NCBI GenBank assembly: GCA_002786065.1
Contig: NHNY01000012.1
Span: 124,001 to 188,000 of the forward strand
Source: Microcyclospora pomicola
Taxonomy: Eukaryota > Ascomycota > Dothideomycetes > Capnodiales
Length of the DNA stretch: 64,000 bases
Direction: 5' to 3'
Shown piece after piece: positions 10,975 through 21,245 of the stretch. The notes under the pieces are model-generated. The model saw nothing but the letters and a program-made list of their open reading frames with translations, did not search any database and was not told the DNA's origin. Both the position numbers and the translations under genes were made by a program. Numbering within the stretch: position 1 is the first letter of the stretch; each line of letters starts with the position of its first letter.

Positions 10975-11822
10975 ATGGTAGATAAATGCTCACTTCGGAC
11001 ACCGAGAACTTTCTATTAACATATATCCGATAGAGCGCTCTATACAATTCAGCACTACGGCAAAGCAAAGCCATCCGAGCTGATCTCGATGCATTTTCGA
11101 CCACGTCTACAGCGAACCCCGCGCTTCAAGGACAATTGACCACCACCATTGCCTCGTTCTCGCGAACCCTAGACGACTATCAGCGGAATATCGACACCGA
11201 GCTGGTCCCCGCGAAAGCCGAGCAAGGACGAGAGCGGATCACAAACTTCCGCAGCGATCTGCTCGACTTCCGATCACGGTTCGCGGAGTTGAAGCACGAG
11301 AGAGAAGCGGCACAGCATGCGAGCAACCGCAATGATCTGCTGGGCAGGAGGGCGCACACTAGCGGTACGCCGGAAAATCCCTACGCAGACGTTGGGGCAA
11401 CGAGCTCTGGAGCAGGAAGAGGAGAGAATGTAAACCCGCTATTCAGGACGTCAAATCCCAACTTCACTCCTGGTGCCAGCGGACAGAATAGCTATAGCGC
11501 CTATTCCTCCCCATATGGTCTAGGACAGGATCAGGAGCGAGAGACGCATGCGTTGCGGGAGCAAAACTTCTTCTCCTCGACGAACCAAACCCTGGACGAG
11601 TATCTGGAGCGAGGAAGAGCGGTCCTGGGCGATCTAGGCGATCAAAGAGAGATGTTGAAGAATACACAGATGAAGCTGTACAACATCGGAAACACGCTTG
11701 GGATCAGTGGGGACACAATACGCATGGTGGAGCGGAGAGCGAAGCAGGACAAGTGGATATTCTGGGGCGGAGTTGTTGGGTTCATCGTGTTTGTGTATCT
11801 GGTCTTGCGGTTTTTGCGCTGA
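10975..11822 (+). CDS. bos1: ER-Golgi Qb-SNARE Bos1 (membrin/GOSR2 family)
   Basis: The frame from 11034 to 11822 reads SALYNSALRQSKAIRADLDAF at its start and then a full Bos1 protein. It is blocked just upstream by an in-frame TAG that is itself an acceptor (CCGATAG). An ATG at 10975-10977 directly followed by GTAGAT supplies the start, with a 56-bp intron (10978-11033) holding TATTAAC as branch site. The result, 263 aa, begins MSALYN, close to the MNALYN start of known Bos1 proteins. It has an N-terminal coiled coil with the conserved NRNDLLGRR and TPENPY segments, a SNARE helix (LDEYLERGRAVLGDLGDQRE region) and a C-terminal membrane anchor (WIFWGGVVGFIVFVYLVLRF). Bos1 acts in vesicle fusion between ER and Golgi. 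The start exon is inference; the family call is firm. Confidence 0.88.
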
Positions 11823-12751
11823 TCATGCTCATACAAGGGTGCTTGTGGTGTATAGGTTGGGTTCAGCTTGCTCAATTAGCGTAGGGGTTTGGGCGGTGGA
11901 ATGCAATGAGTTGTTACTATATACCTGAGAACCATGCTGGGAGAATATGCGTTTGTGTGAAGGGATCATATGCCCAATTCTCGAGCAGTTCTAAGCTTCG
12001 GCATTGAGAAGCAAGCGCATTTAGTGCTTTCTGCTCCGGCAAGAGTGCATTGGCTCGTTTTGGAGCCCATCAGGAACCTGTCATTGCCATGGGCCAGATA
12101 CTTACCTAGGGTCATGCTTAGCACTGTCCTTGCCATCCGATAACACGGATACGAATCTGTGGCCATATCAGACTACCTGAATCGGCCAGAGTAATGTGGA
12201 GTATTCACTCCAAATGTACAGGTATATTCCCAAAAGCAGATAAGTACTCGGCATACAAGCAATTCTTCCCTTCTTGTTGGCGAACGCTGTCTTACATCCG
12301 TCCAACGTATGTGTGATCGAAATGAGGTTCACTCTGACATCAGGTACCATCAGATGTATACATGTAGATCCCACGAAACGTCAACATTGGCTGTACCGAT
12401 GATGTCAACTGTTTCAACTCGGGGCTTCATGATTGGACTGCTGAACAGCGACTACGTTCCAATCGACAATCATGAACCTCGCCATCATCACAATTCCCAG
12501 CAATGTATCGTCGGGAACATACTACGGTATGAGCTGTCTTCTATCAGCTGAACAACGGGTTATCATGCAAACGCCCGATCATGAAACATAAGGAGGTGCA
12601 GCGTAAGCACTAGTTAGTCAGAGGACATCACTCGAAACAAGTTCTGGCCCAGATCGGCACGACCCTCCCACCTTCAACCATAAGAATGGAATGTATCCGG
12701 TACCTCGAGTCTTGGTACTTCTCTTTTACCTGAGTGTATTCCAACGTCACA
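11823..12751. other. Intergenic, no supported gene
   Basis: Contains the bos1 3' flank and the promoter of the next gene. Short frames on both strands (for example 11966-12166 minus, 12309-12551 plus) have no domain or splice support. Nothing further seen. Confidence 0.5.
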
Positions 12752-13618
12752 ATGTACCGTGTCACTTGTGTCTCCCGACCTCCAAAATCCTCCATGTCGC
12801 AAGTCAAAGGTCCATTGTGGCCTCTCTCCATCCATCCGTACAAGCTGCCATCGATCATCGATGCATCACCAGAAATGCTAAGCGCCATCATCAAATTCCC
12901 CTTCATTTTCGGGATCGGGCTGTTTCTGACCTTGCTCGCCATTCCGACGACGTTTCTTGCGTTCGGGATCCTGGCTGTCAAATCCTTGGCAATGGTCCAT
13001 TATTTCCTGTTTCCAAAGCATAAACGTCTAATCCGTAAACCCACCGGCCCCATCACGCCTAAGATCTCAGAGGCAACCTTCCCTCCTCCAGCACGGCCAC
13101 AATCTCGTCGTACCTCGGTCTCGCGGCGCAGTTCAATCGTCCAAGATCCGGACCGAGAGCTATCACGCCCGCCCTCCGCCGCCGGATCGACTGTCTCGCT
13201 TGCTGACGCCGATTTCGAGGGCGTAGGTGGGTGGCGCCTACCACACGAGGGTAGCTGGAACGACGACGACGAAGCGCTGTACATCGGCTCCGGGATCCGG
13301 AACTCACCAGCCATCCCACGACGGCGACATCACCGGCGGACGGGAACAGGTAGCAGCTCCATCCACCGGACGAGCGGGTACACCAGCCCCGAGACGGCGA
13401 GGACGCCGTTCACGCTCATGGGCCATCGCCGGAACATTAGCGGTACGGCGAGCCCGGAGAACTACTTTTCTTACGTGCCCGCTGCAGGAAACACGACCAC
13501 GCTCAATGCTGGAGACAGGAACTCGAGGGTTAGTTTCGAACTGAACGTGCGGGGTTCACGAAGTAGCGCACAAAGTAGTGCGCAGAGTAGTGCAGAGAGT
13601 CTAGGGGCTGCGGCGTGA
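12752..13618 (+). CDS. Membrane protein of unknown function with Ser/Arg-rich tail
   Basis: I do not recognise this gene. The first in-frame ATG is at 12752 (288 aa); a second at 12794 would remove 14 residues. Residues around 45-85 form a strongly hydrophobic segment (IIKFPFIFGIGLFLTLLAIP and the following AFGILAVKSLAMVHYFLF), enough for one or two membrane passes. The rest is hydrophilic and probably disordered, with many Ser-Arg patches (RRTSVSRRSS, GHRRNISGTASP) that look like sites for basophilic kinases. The tail ends in three near-repeats of Ser-Ser-Ala-Gln/Glu. Codon use resembles neighbours and the frame is open throughout, so a real fungal gene is likely. Confidence 0.72.
   Translation: MYRVTCVSRPPKSSMSQVKGPLWPLSIHPYKLPSIIDASPEMLSAIIKFPFIFGIGLFLTLLAIPTTFLAFGILAVKSLAMVHYFLFPKHKRLIRKPTGPITPKISEATFPPPARPQSRRTSVSRRSSIVQDPDRELSRPPSAAGSTVSLADADFEGVGGWRLPHEGSWNDDDEALYIGSGIRNSPAIPRRRHHRRTGTGSSSIHRTSGYTSPETARTPFTLMGHRRNISGTASPENYFSYVPAAGNTTTLNAGDRNSRVSFELNVRGSRSSAQSSAQSSAESLGAAA
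13562..13597 (+). repeat. 12-bp coding minisatellite, three units
   Basis: Three near-perfect units of AGTAGYGCRCAR, differing mainly at third positions, encode SSAQ-SSAQ-SSAE near the C-terminus of the preceding gene. Unit length is a multiple of three, so copy-number change would keep frame. Confidence 0.8.
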
Positions 13619-13930
13619 GAGCAGAAATGGGGGATTGGAAATTTTGTGCCACGCGGAAATGCATGATGAGTTACGAGACCATGAGTGATGAAATATAGCA
13701 AAGGGGAATTCGCTTCTGGTTTGACGATGTCTCAAGGGTGAGATCAGTAATTTTGCATCCTAGGTACCGGTCTGGAAGTCCAGTGTCTATCTTCCTCGTC
13801 TTGTCCCCGACGTGTACACCAAAGGTCACTTCTTGCTAGAATCCCAGCTGAAGAGAGCAGTAAAGCTCATCCAAAGCTCATTCCGCCAATGGCGCCATGG
13901 TTTCATTTCCGTCAGTAACATCCAACTCCA
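13619..13930. other. Convergent 3' intergenic gap
   Basis: 312 bp between two convergent genes, presumably their 3' UTRs and terminators. Nothing further seen. Confidence 0.5.
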
Positions 13931-15163
13931 TCACAGCTCCTGCGCATGAGTGAGCGATGCATACAAGCTGTCGTCCGAGGCGGACGTGGCCAAAGTGCTC
14001 ACCTCGCTGACATCTTCCCAATCCTCCTCAAGCACGCTACCTTGGGGTTCGACGAGGGAGATCTGGCTCTCGGGGCGATTCACGACACGGCGAGCTTCTT
14101 GCCACTCGTCTTGCTCTTCATCTTTCTGTTCCTGGCTGAGGGATTTGGCTGGCTCGGTCGTGCGATCCAGAACCGCCTGGGCACTGCCGATGTCGTCCGC
14201 TTCGTCGCGTAGCGTCTGCCAGCTATGGTCTCGTTCCTCGAGCGCGTCGATGAGCATCCTCATTGCAGTCCGTCCACCGAGCTTTCCATCGGCTTGGAAA
14301 CATGGCTTGGACTCGCTTTTGACTTGAGGCGGTTGCAACTTCTCCCACCTGGACCTCGGACTGTGCACGGCTGGCGGATAGGCGAGTTGGCTCTTCAAGT
14401 GCAGCAACTCCATCGATTTGGCCTTATTGCGACGCTGGAACATATCGTCGGACTTGGTCAGGGTGCGCGAGATGGCGATCTTCGGAGTGATTCGTGCTGG
14501 TCCTTGCTGGGACGATTGCTCAGGATCGTCCTGGCGTGCTGGAGTGGTGATGCAGGCTGCCGGGCGTTTCACACTGATGCCTCGCTGTGGCGTTTGATGG
14601 ACTGCCGAATGGTCATATTCCGTCTGGTCTGAGGTAGTACACCCAGCACGATCTTCGTTCTCGCCACCGTCCACTCCGTCCTGCACGTCCTCATCGTCAA
14701 GCACTTCCAGCGGATCCTCGAACACATTCCCCACCAGCCGAACACCCGCAACACTCTCCCGTTTCTGCCGCCCTCGACACGAGCCCGTCAAGCTAGGCAA
14801 TTCCGCACGCTCCCTCGACTGCTCGACCGCCTCCTCTTCCTCTGCACGACGATAACAGCACATCACGTTCCCCGGAGCACCGACGCTGCCGTACTCTGCA
14901 AGCGTCTCTCTGCTCCGCCAAGCTGCATCCTTGGCCGCGGCAGCTGCGATCATGGCCGCCTTAATGTCCTCGCGGCTGCGAGCCCGGACGCGTCGAAGGT
15001 GCAGACGACGGAGCAGGATCAGGAGCAAAGTGGCAAGTACCACCAGACCCACGGCGAGCGCGCAGTAGAGCGTGACCTGTGCGGTAGAAGGGGGGCGTGC
15101 TGGGTGTGGTGCAGCGGTGGGGAGCGGAGAGTAGACGAATTGGGTCGGTATCGTGGGACTCAT
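13931..15163 (-). CDS. Single-pass membrane protein of unknown function
   Basis: Single-exon frame of 410 aa from the ATG at 15163. I do not recognise a named domain. A short Pro-rich N-terminus is followed by one membrane helix at about residues 30-50 (VTLYCALAVGLVVLATLLLI). A basic stop-transfer patch (LRRLHLRRVRARSRED) follows, predicting a cytoplasmic C-terminus. The tail is long, acidic and probably disordered, ending in a cluster of acids (EEDWEDVSEVSTL). A CC pair and basic residues just after the helix (VMCCYRR) could be palmitoylated; that is inference. The layout resembles many uncharacterised ascomycete membrane-anchored proteins. It faces the F-box-like gene across 0.55 kb and converges with the previous membrane protein. 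Confidence 0.72.
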   Translation of the reverse strand: MSPTIPTQFVYSPLPTAAPHPARPPSTAQVTLYCALAVGLVVLATLLLILLRRLHLRRVRARSREDIKAAMIAAAAAKDAAWRSRETLAEYGSVGAPGNVMCCYRRAEEEEAVEQSRERAELPSLTGSCRGRQKRESVAGVRLVGNVFEDPLEVLDDEDVQDGVDGGENEDRAGCTTSDQTEYDHSAVHQTPQRGISVKRPAACITTPARQDDPEQSSQQGPARITPKIAISRTLTKSDDMFQRRNKAKSMELLHLKSQLAYPPAVHSPRSRWEKLQPPQVKSESKPCFQADGKLGGRTAMRMLIDALEERDHSWQTLRDEADDIGSAQAVLDRTTEPAKSLSQEQKDEEQDEWQEARRVVNRPESQISLVEPQGSVLEEDWEDVSEVSTLATSASDDSLYASLTHAQEL

Positions 15164-15717
15164 TATGATGGTCGTGCTGGTAATCTCGACTGGTCGGAGT
15201 TAGTGATCTAGAACCTTTCAATGATCTTATGCGGTGTCGTCGTAGTGTCTCGAGCATGAAGACCGCACACGCCGTGGTGGTGACGGACGTCCAAGAATCA
15301 CGAACTTGTCAGGATCGCGAAGTTCACGCGGTCGAAACGTTGGTTGAGGAATTCCAGCGTGGTGGCGTGGGTGATGGGAGGGACTGTCACATGCGAATTG
15401 CTGTACTATGCGTGTGATGTGGTGGGTACATGATAGGGGTTAGGTGGGGGCAGTAGACAGGTGAAAGTGATAGCTGCATGTATTCGTGTCATGAACTATG
15501 AGACAGGAGCAAGGCTGTGGGAAGTGAGATGACCATGTCTCTGGCTCAATACGTGTGAAAAGAGATAGAGGGTGAAGGTGAAGGACGAACAGGCTTCCCT
15601 AGGTGACACATGACAAGCGAATTGAAGTTACTGAGGATATCAGTCGATCCTGAGTATACGCTACGTACGAGTCGTTGAAATAGATCTTCTGAGCTCGCTG
15701 ACATCGAAGTTCTCCAT
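15164..15717. other. Intergenic, no supported gene
   Basis: Promoter of the 13.9-15.2 kb gene and 3' flank of the F-box-like gene. No frame with family resemblance. Nothing further seen. Confidence 0.5.
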
Positions 15718-17127
15718 TCACAATCCGTCCACGTCCATTTCGCCATCCAGAAACTCCAGGAGTGTGCCTTCGATCTCCGCTCTGGCAGCGGGGGGAACGC
15801 CCATGGAGATTCGAAATTGCTCCTGTCGTTCTGCTTCAGTGCTCGTAGTCTGTCCTCGCATGATCTCCTGGATCTGCTGAAACCTGATGACCTCTTTCCA
15901 CATCATCATCGGGTACTGGTTATAACGGTGACTTGGTAGTCGCCACGACGAATGGCCACGTACCCTTCCGTCGGCGATATATCTTCTCGTCAGGCGATCG
16001 ACGTTGGGCTGGAGCTGATTATGGTGATCGATGCGCGGGAGTCTGCGAAGATGCGGGATGTATCCTTTGGGATGGTCAATGAAGTTCAGTTTCCAGGTCA
16101 GCGTCTCAACGTGGTATTTGAGACGCTTCATATCCTTGTAGTGGCGGAAGCTTTGCCCGTTGATTTCTGGCGGACCCTCCCACGTATAGATGGCGCTCTT
16201 GTCCACAAGGCGAAACGCGGTTTTGCTTGGACGTCCGTCCACCAAGTGCGTTTCCAGTTCCCGACTGACTAACCTCTTCCACCGGTCGACAATTCGGTCA
16301 AGCTGAATTTTCTTGTACTCCAGCGTTTCCAGCTCTAGAACCAATGTCTCGGTGCTTCTCAAGTCTGGACTGTTGAGGAGTGCCTCTACCCACGAATCAT
16401 TCGATCGCAGTGGCTCCTCATACTCCCAGTTGTACCAGTCAGTGTGGCGGAGAGTCACTCGCAGCATACGAGGCTGGAAATCATTTGACACGTATGGTGT
16501 CGCTAAGAAGTACGAGCGCAAATTTCCTTGGGTGGACAACAAGTTCTCGATCGCGTACATCTGGGCATACAAGTGCAGCTGGCCGAAGTCTCGACGGTTG
16601 CGGTCGGTGAGGTTGGCCATCCACGTCTTGTCCCTTCGATCTGGTGCCGCACGATGATAGTAGAAGGAGTGTTCAGCTTGTAACATCGGCATGGCGTGAC
16701 TTTCCAGCCACGCACGTCGGCATGTACGCAACAGAGCGGTGTCGGTCTTGAGTTCCGCAGTGTGATCTGGCCGGTAGTAATACGCCGTCTCTTTGAACTT
16801 ACGACTTCCATCCTCGTACGGCGCGGTAGCATATTCCCAGATCATATCTCTCAATTCGCGGGGCAACACCGAGAATAATGGCGACTGGCTCTGGTCAAGA
16901 CACCGACACAAAACATTGCCTTCGTCGGTCCTGATGTTGACGCGACGTCGAGCGCGCTTTTCGAGCTCTTCGACACAGCTCTTATGCTTCGCTAGTGGAC
17001 TCGTTTCGACGCGAGCTGAGTGCTCTGGCTGCCTTGAGGAATTCGGATCAGGATTTCTCGAAAACAGAGAGATGAGAAACGATAAACACAGGGCGAGCAC
17101 CGAAGAATACAGAAGTAAGGCCCACAT
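15718..17127 (-). CDS. Membrane-anchored F-box-like (DUF7730-type) protein
   Basis: Start taken at the ATG at 17127 (469 aa), because the upstream codon of the open frame is GTG. Residues 1-24 (MWALLLYSSVLALCLSFLISL) form a membrane anchor or uncleaved signal. At about residue 80-100 lies the motif SPLFSVLPRELRDMIWEYA, the degenerate F-box-like opening found in many expanded fungal families. It is followed by LLRTCRRAWLES and a C-terminal region rich in Trp/Tyr without known catalytic motifs. Members of this family are numerous in ascomycetes and mostly uncharacterised. A role as an SCF substrate receptor is possible but unproven, and the membrane segment is unusual for it. Confidence 0.75.
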   Translation of the reverse strand: MWALLLYSSVLALCLSFLISLFSRNPDPNSSRQPEHSARVETSPLAKHKSCVEELEKRARRRVNIRTDEGNVLCRCLDQSQSPLFSVLPRELRDMIWEYATAPYEDGSRKFKETAYYYRPDHTAELKTDTALLRTCRRAWLESHAMPMLQAEHSFYYHRAAPDRRDKTWMANLTDRNRRDFGQLHLYAQMYAIENLLSTQGNLRSYFLATPYVSNDFQPRMLRVTLRHTDWYNWEYEEPLRSNDSWVEALLNSPDLRSTETLVLELETLEYKKIQLDRIVDRWKRLVSRELETHLVDGRPSKTAFRLVDKSAIYTWEGPPEINGQSFRHYKDMKRLKYHVETLTWKLNFIDHPKGYIPHLRRLPRIDHHNQLQPNVDRLTRRYIADGRVRGHSSWRLPSHRYNQYPMMMWKEVIRFQQIQEIMRGQTTSTEAERQEQFRISMGVPPAARAEIEGTLLEFLDGEMDVDGL

Positions 17128-18013
17128 TCCCAACACAGCTCTTATGCGAGTTCAAGGAGGACTGGGAGCGTCACTTTTCGTTATCGGCCAAACCAGTGAC
17201 CACCTTAGGCATCTGTGGTTGCCTAGGTACCTTATAAGTCCACTCAGGCAACGATGTCCTGCTCAGCCGCTGGGCGAAGCCAACAGCCACAATCTCATGT
17301 ATTTTTGCTTGATGAACGTTGATATACTCTCTGTTTCATTGGACAAATGGAACATGGACAAGGCGCAGCGTGACAGTGCCGCAGCTGCAGGTTTACCGTT
17401 GCAAGCTCGAATGCCGCGATGTCGTCTGAATCGGATCACGTGAAGGCCGCAGTCCTCGACATCGATGAGATACTGGGCAGACGTTACGGATCACTGAGCC
17501 TTGCGACTACCATCGAGTCCGGCGATGATGGTTGATATACAGTGCGCTTCGTTGCAGCGTAAAGCTTGCCAACCGAGATCGTTCAGTCCGCGTGCGGTCG
17601 ATGAAGTGCCAACGTCGCACAGATGAGAGTCCGCGATCCAGTACTTTCTTATGATCTGCCCAGGTCTTGTGAGTATGTAGCCTGGTGGCAAACTCCGACT
17701 TTGGTGATTATTGATGCCATATGCAAAAGTTGCGTAGCAGTTCGTGAAGTCGTTCCGTCGTTTTCGATGAAGTGTTGTAGCGTCGCTCAAGTACGAATCA
17801 AGAATATCAATCTACAACGAGAGTGATACGTTCCTCAGCGCTTCTCTTACCTGCGGCCAGTAACTCTACGACTCGAGGTCCAGTCGTGTCTGTGACTGTT
17901 GACTATTTGTGAACTGGGATCTTGCTGATGTTAGGACGCATCTCAAGTCGATGAGCCAAGGATATGCTATTTGCTAGATACATACATGTCCTTCCTGTAA
18001 GCAGGCAGGCATG
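17128..18013. other. Intergenic left flank of the transposon
   Basis: Holds the promoter of the F-box-like gene and about 0.8 kb of unassigned DNA up to the transposon. Short frames only; no family resemblance. Confidence 0.5.
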
Positions 18014-18015
18014 TA

Positions 18016-18093
18016 CTATCATACGTAAAAGGCTTGTCATTTGAGGTGCGGAGAAGCGGACACCTCCGAGGGAGCGGATCCCAGGTTTTTGGT
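18016..18093 (+). repeat. Left terminal inverted repeat (perfect core)
   Basis: 78 bp identical to the reverse complement of 21246-21323. Beyond it, similarity continues imperfectly to about 18195 with mostly C/T and G/A differences, as expected if RIP struck the two copies independently. Confidence 0.95.
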
Positions 18094-18205
18094 AAGAACC
18101 CCACCAAAATCGCAGGTTCCTCACCCGCCATCCAGTCCAATATCCTCATATATAGCTCATTTTGAAGCCTCAATTTTTCTCTTCAAAGGTGTTGTGATTT
18201 TAGCC

Positions 18206-19975
18206 ATGAGGCCTCAAAAACGCGTGCGTGCGCCAAGCCTCAAGGCGTCTGAGACCGCTGCTACGCTAGCTACGCCGCTAGCGAGCAATCCAGCTAGTGA
18301 CAGCAATAAGCGATCTCGTACTAGTGCGGAGGGTGAGGTTGAAGATGAGGTTGAAGATGAGGTCTATAAGAGCTTAATTATAAGCGACCCTCTGGCGAGT
18401 GATAAGGACGTTATTACGTAGACGCAGACTTAAGATCTTGACGCAGTTGCTCGCTTGCTAACCCCTAGTAGAGGGTCGAAAAATAGCTCGAAATATCCTC
18501 GATTTTCGATGTCAAAGAAGGCTATTAACAAGGCAACAAAAGGCGTGGTTACTAACGCTATAGCGCCTTCGAAATCGAGGAGTAGGGCTAAGCTAAAGGT
18601 GTCGAAAAGGCCTACAATATCGTTAGCAAAGAGGACGAAACCGGCTCTGAAACCTCCCTTAAAACCTCAAAACTAACCTCTAGTCTAGCTTAAGATTAAG
18701 ACGCTAAAAAGGCCTTCGAACCCCTTCGTTAACTACTCGCTTAAGCTACTGCCAACCTTATATCAACCACCGTTTGATCTTACGTCCTTACCGCCGCCGC
18801 AACCTCTCTCGTTTGAGTCCGCGTAGACCCTTATAGTTGTAAGTAAAAGGGTAAAAGAGAGGTCAATTAGCAACGCGTTGAAGACGTGTAGTAGTAACAC
18901 GTTACTGCTACAAGACGCACGTAACTAGGTACATCCACTAGCAGCAGCTACTGGCGCAGTTGTGTTAAGGATCGTTGCTACACTATATTATAGTGGTCTA
19001 AGGACTGCTACTACAAGAATGACAATAGATCTCACTGGCGTAGAGACCCTTAGAGATTACGTCGGACGGCTGCAAAAATAGTTAGACGAAGGGCGTGTGG
19101 ATCTCCGATGTGACCTTAAAATCGAGGCTATAGTTGTCACGCTAGCACCCTCGCAATCACGAGGACTATCTGCTATTAAGCGTTAAAGGGCTAATTAATA
19201 AGCAGCTCTTAATAACCTTCTAGAAGGTAGTGTTGAAGTAGTTAATCTCTGTAGCAAGTAGTCTTGTAACCAAACCTCGTGTCGCAACTACGGCCAATAT
19301 TACTACTATAATAGCGCAAATACAGCTGATAATTACTAGCCTATAATAGCTGCAATACATACGCAATGGACGTCTAATATCCTCGCTAACAAGGCCACAA
19401 TTAGCGACCCTTACTTGTTAACTGTAATAAGGTTTTTCAAACCCTCTTACGAGCGAAGAATGAAGCTAATTGTTCCGGTTATTGCTACGCTAGCAGCTCC
19501 CTCTCTACACGTAGTTAACGTCAACCTCTTATACCCTTATCAAGCGCTAGCGCTAGCGCCACCTTCGCCGGACGACCACGCGCCAAGCTCTTAACCAGAT
19601 CAAACCTCCGCAGTTAAGCAGATTACAGAGCTAATTACATAGTTACAAACACTACTAGCTAGCAAGAGATAGACTAGCGAAGAGGTAGACCTTATAACTA
19701 TAAAGAGCGTGCTTATAAACAATAGCTATAACCTCAGAGGCGTTAAAAATCTCGAGTTGAAGGAATGGTTAGAATATGGCTTGAAGACTAGTCACTAGCG
19801 GAGGATATAGTTAGAAATCAAGCGATTCAACGCCAAGCTTAACAGAGAACGGAGAGCATCGCTAGACGAGTGATTTACATACAAAATGACACAATCTATA
19901 TGCTGTAGCTTCGATATATAGCGCTTACTTAAATCGACCTTAAAATCTGCTTCCTAATCCCTAAAAGCAGAGCAG
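18206..19975 (+). pseudogene. Transposon accessory ORF with Cys cluster (degraded)
   Basis: Starts at ATG 18206 just inside the left repeat (MRPQKRVRAPSLKASETAAT). It stays in one frame for nearly 590 codons, interrupted only by TAG/TAA codons that would read Gln or Trp before C-to-T change. The first third is basic and Ser/Lys/Pro-rich. A Cys cluster lies at 19250-19310 (NLC-SK-x-SCNQTSCRNYGQYYYY), followed by Trp-containing and LANKATISDP elements. From memory this resembles small fungal proteins with a CxxxxC...C.NYG.YCY...W pattern that occur near repeats. A later part (NLRGVKNLELKEWLEYGL) looks helical. Function unknown; DNA binding is a guess from the basic N-terminus and Cys cluster. 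The 3' end is uncertain. Confidence 0.65.
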
Positions 19976-20069
19976 ATTTTGCACTAGTTAAGGTCAAAAT
20001 CGACTAATCGGACGCGCTAGCGTCAGCCGTGCCGTTAGCGCCGCTACGGGGGCATCCCTATTAGGCAGG

Positions 20070-21122
20070 TTAATTCTGGCTACGTACATAGCTACAGTGA
20101 CGAAAATATAGCTCGGCAATGCCTGTACTGCTAGCACTGCTGCTACTAGCTATTACGCTGTCAATTGCGTACCTTAAGAAGCGTCCGAAGTCCTCAAATT
20201 GCTCGTGCTCGTAAAAATGGCGTTTAATCCATGCCTTAAGGGTGTTGAACATGTATTTAATAGGGTTAAGATCCAGAGAATATAGAGGGAGATATTAGAT
20301 CTCGAAGCTATATTCTACACACAGATCAACAACCTCTACGCTATAGTAAATGGCGTAGTTATCCATTATAAGGATGTAATAACCAGCTTGTAGTTTTAGC
20401 AGAACCTTCTCTTTAAGCTAGCGTATAAAGAGCTTACGATTGATGCTACCTTAGTAGATCAATGTAGCGTCGCTTAGATAACCGTCAACTGTTAGAGCTA
20501 GCAAAATTGACCACCTCTCCGACCTTTTTGTCCCTTATAACGCTAAGTAAGATATCCCCTTTAGTAACTAACCTCTCTTTCGCTAGCTAGTACGCTTGTT
20601 AGCAGCACTCTTATTAATAAAGACTAGCTAGTCAAGAGACTACGTAGCTGCTTTCACAGACTAAAGGTCTCTTATTGGTCTACTAGTCTTAAGAACCTTC
20701 CTCTTAGCAACCTTTCGAGACCACCTTATTTTGCGTAGGGTGCGGCTAACAAGGTCCGGCGTTACTTTAACTTTAAACTCGTTATATAGCGCAATAGCTA
20801 CCTTGTCAAGATATGCGGTTAGTTGCTCGTTAAGGAAGGAGAGTATCTACTAGTGGATTGACTGGTCAGCTCGCTAACAAAATGGCAGTAAAGTAACTAT
20901 AAGGCGTACCTCTTCTTGCTCCTTCGTAAGGGTCGCTAGTCTACTAATCTTAGCAACTAAAGGCATCGCGCAATCGCTACTAGTCAACCTATAACACCTT
21001 CGCTAGCGAGCTATTGTCCGGTACGTCACGCTAGTGCGCTTAGCAATGGCCATATTGTCAAGGTCTGTGTCTTCGAAAAGGGCCTTTACTTGCGCTGTTA
21101 CGTGCGCTGGCAATGGCCGCAT
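20070..21122 (-). pseudogene. Tc1-like DDE transposase (degraded)
   Basis: From ATG 21122 (MRPLPAHVTAQVKALF) to the stop at 20070 the frame spans 350 codons with no frameshift but about 13 in-frame stops. An N-terminal helix-turn-helix is recognisable (DNMAIAKRTSVTYRTIAR; RTLRKIRWSRKVAKRKV). The DDE domain follows. The block expected as VFIDESAANERT reads VFINKSAANKRT. The second acidic residue remains in IMDNYAIYY, and YSLDLNPIK stands where SPDLNPIE is expected, with 34 residues between the Asp and the changed Glu. Two of three catalytic acids are thus replaced, and each replacement is a G-to-A change on the coding strand, i.e. C-to-T on the other strand. The spacing makes it a DD34E Tc1-type transposase. 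Confidence 0.88.
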
Positions 21123-21245
21123 AGTTGCTAACCTTGATTGTTACCAACACCTCGAAGGAGAAAAATCTGAGCTTCAAAATGAGATTCATTACGAGACTAT
21201 AGACTGGATAGTGGGTGTGTAACCCACGATTTTAGTGAGGTTCTC

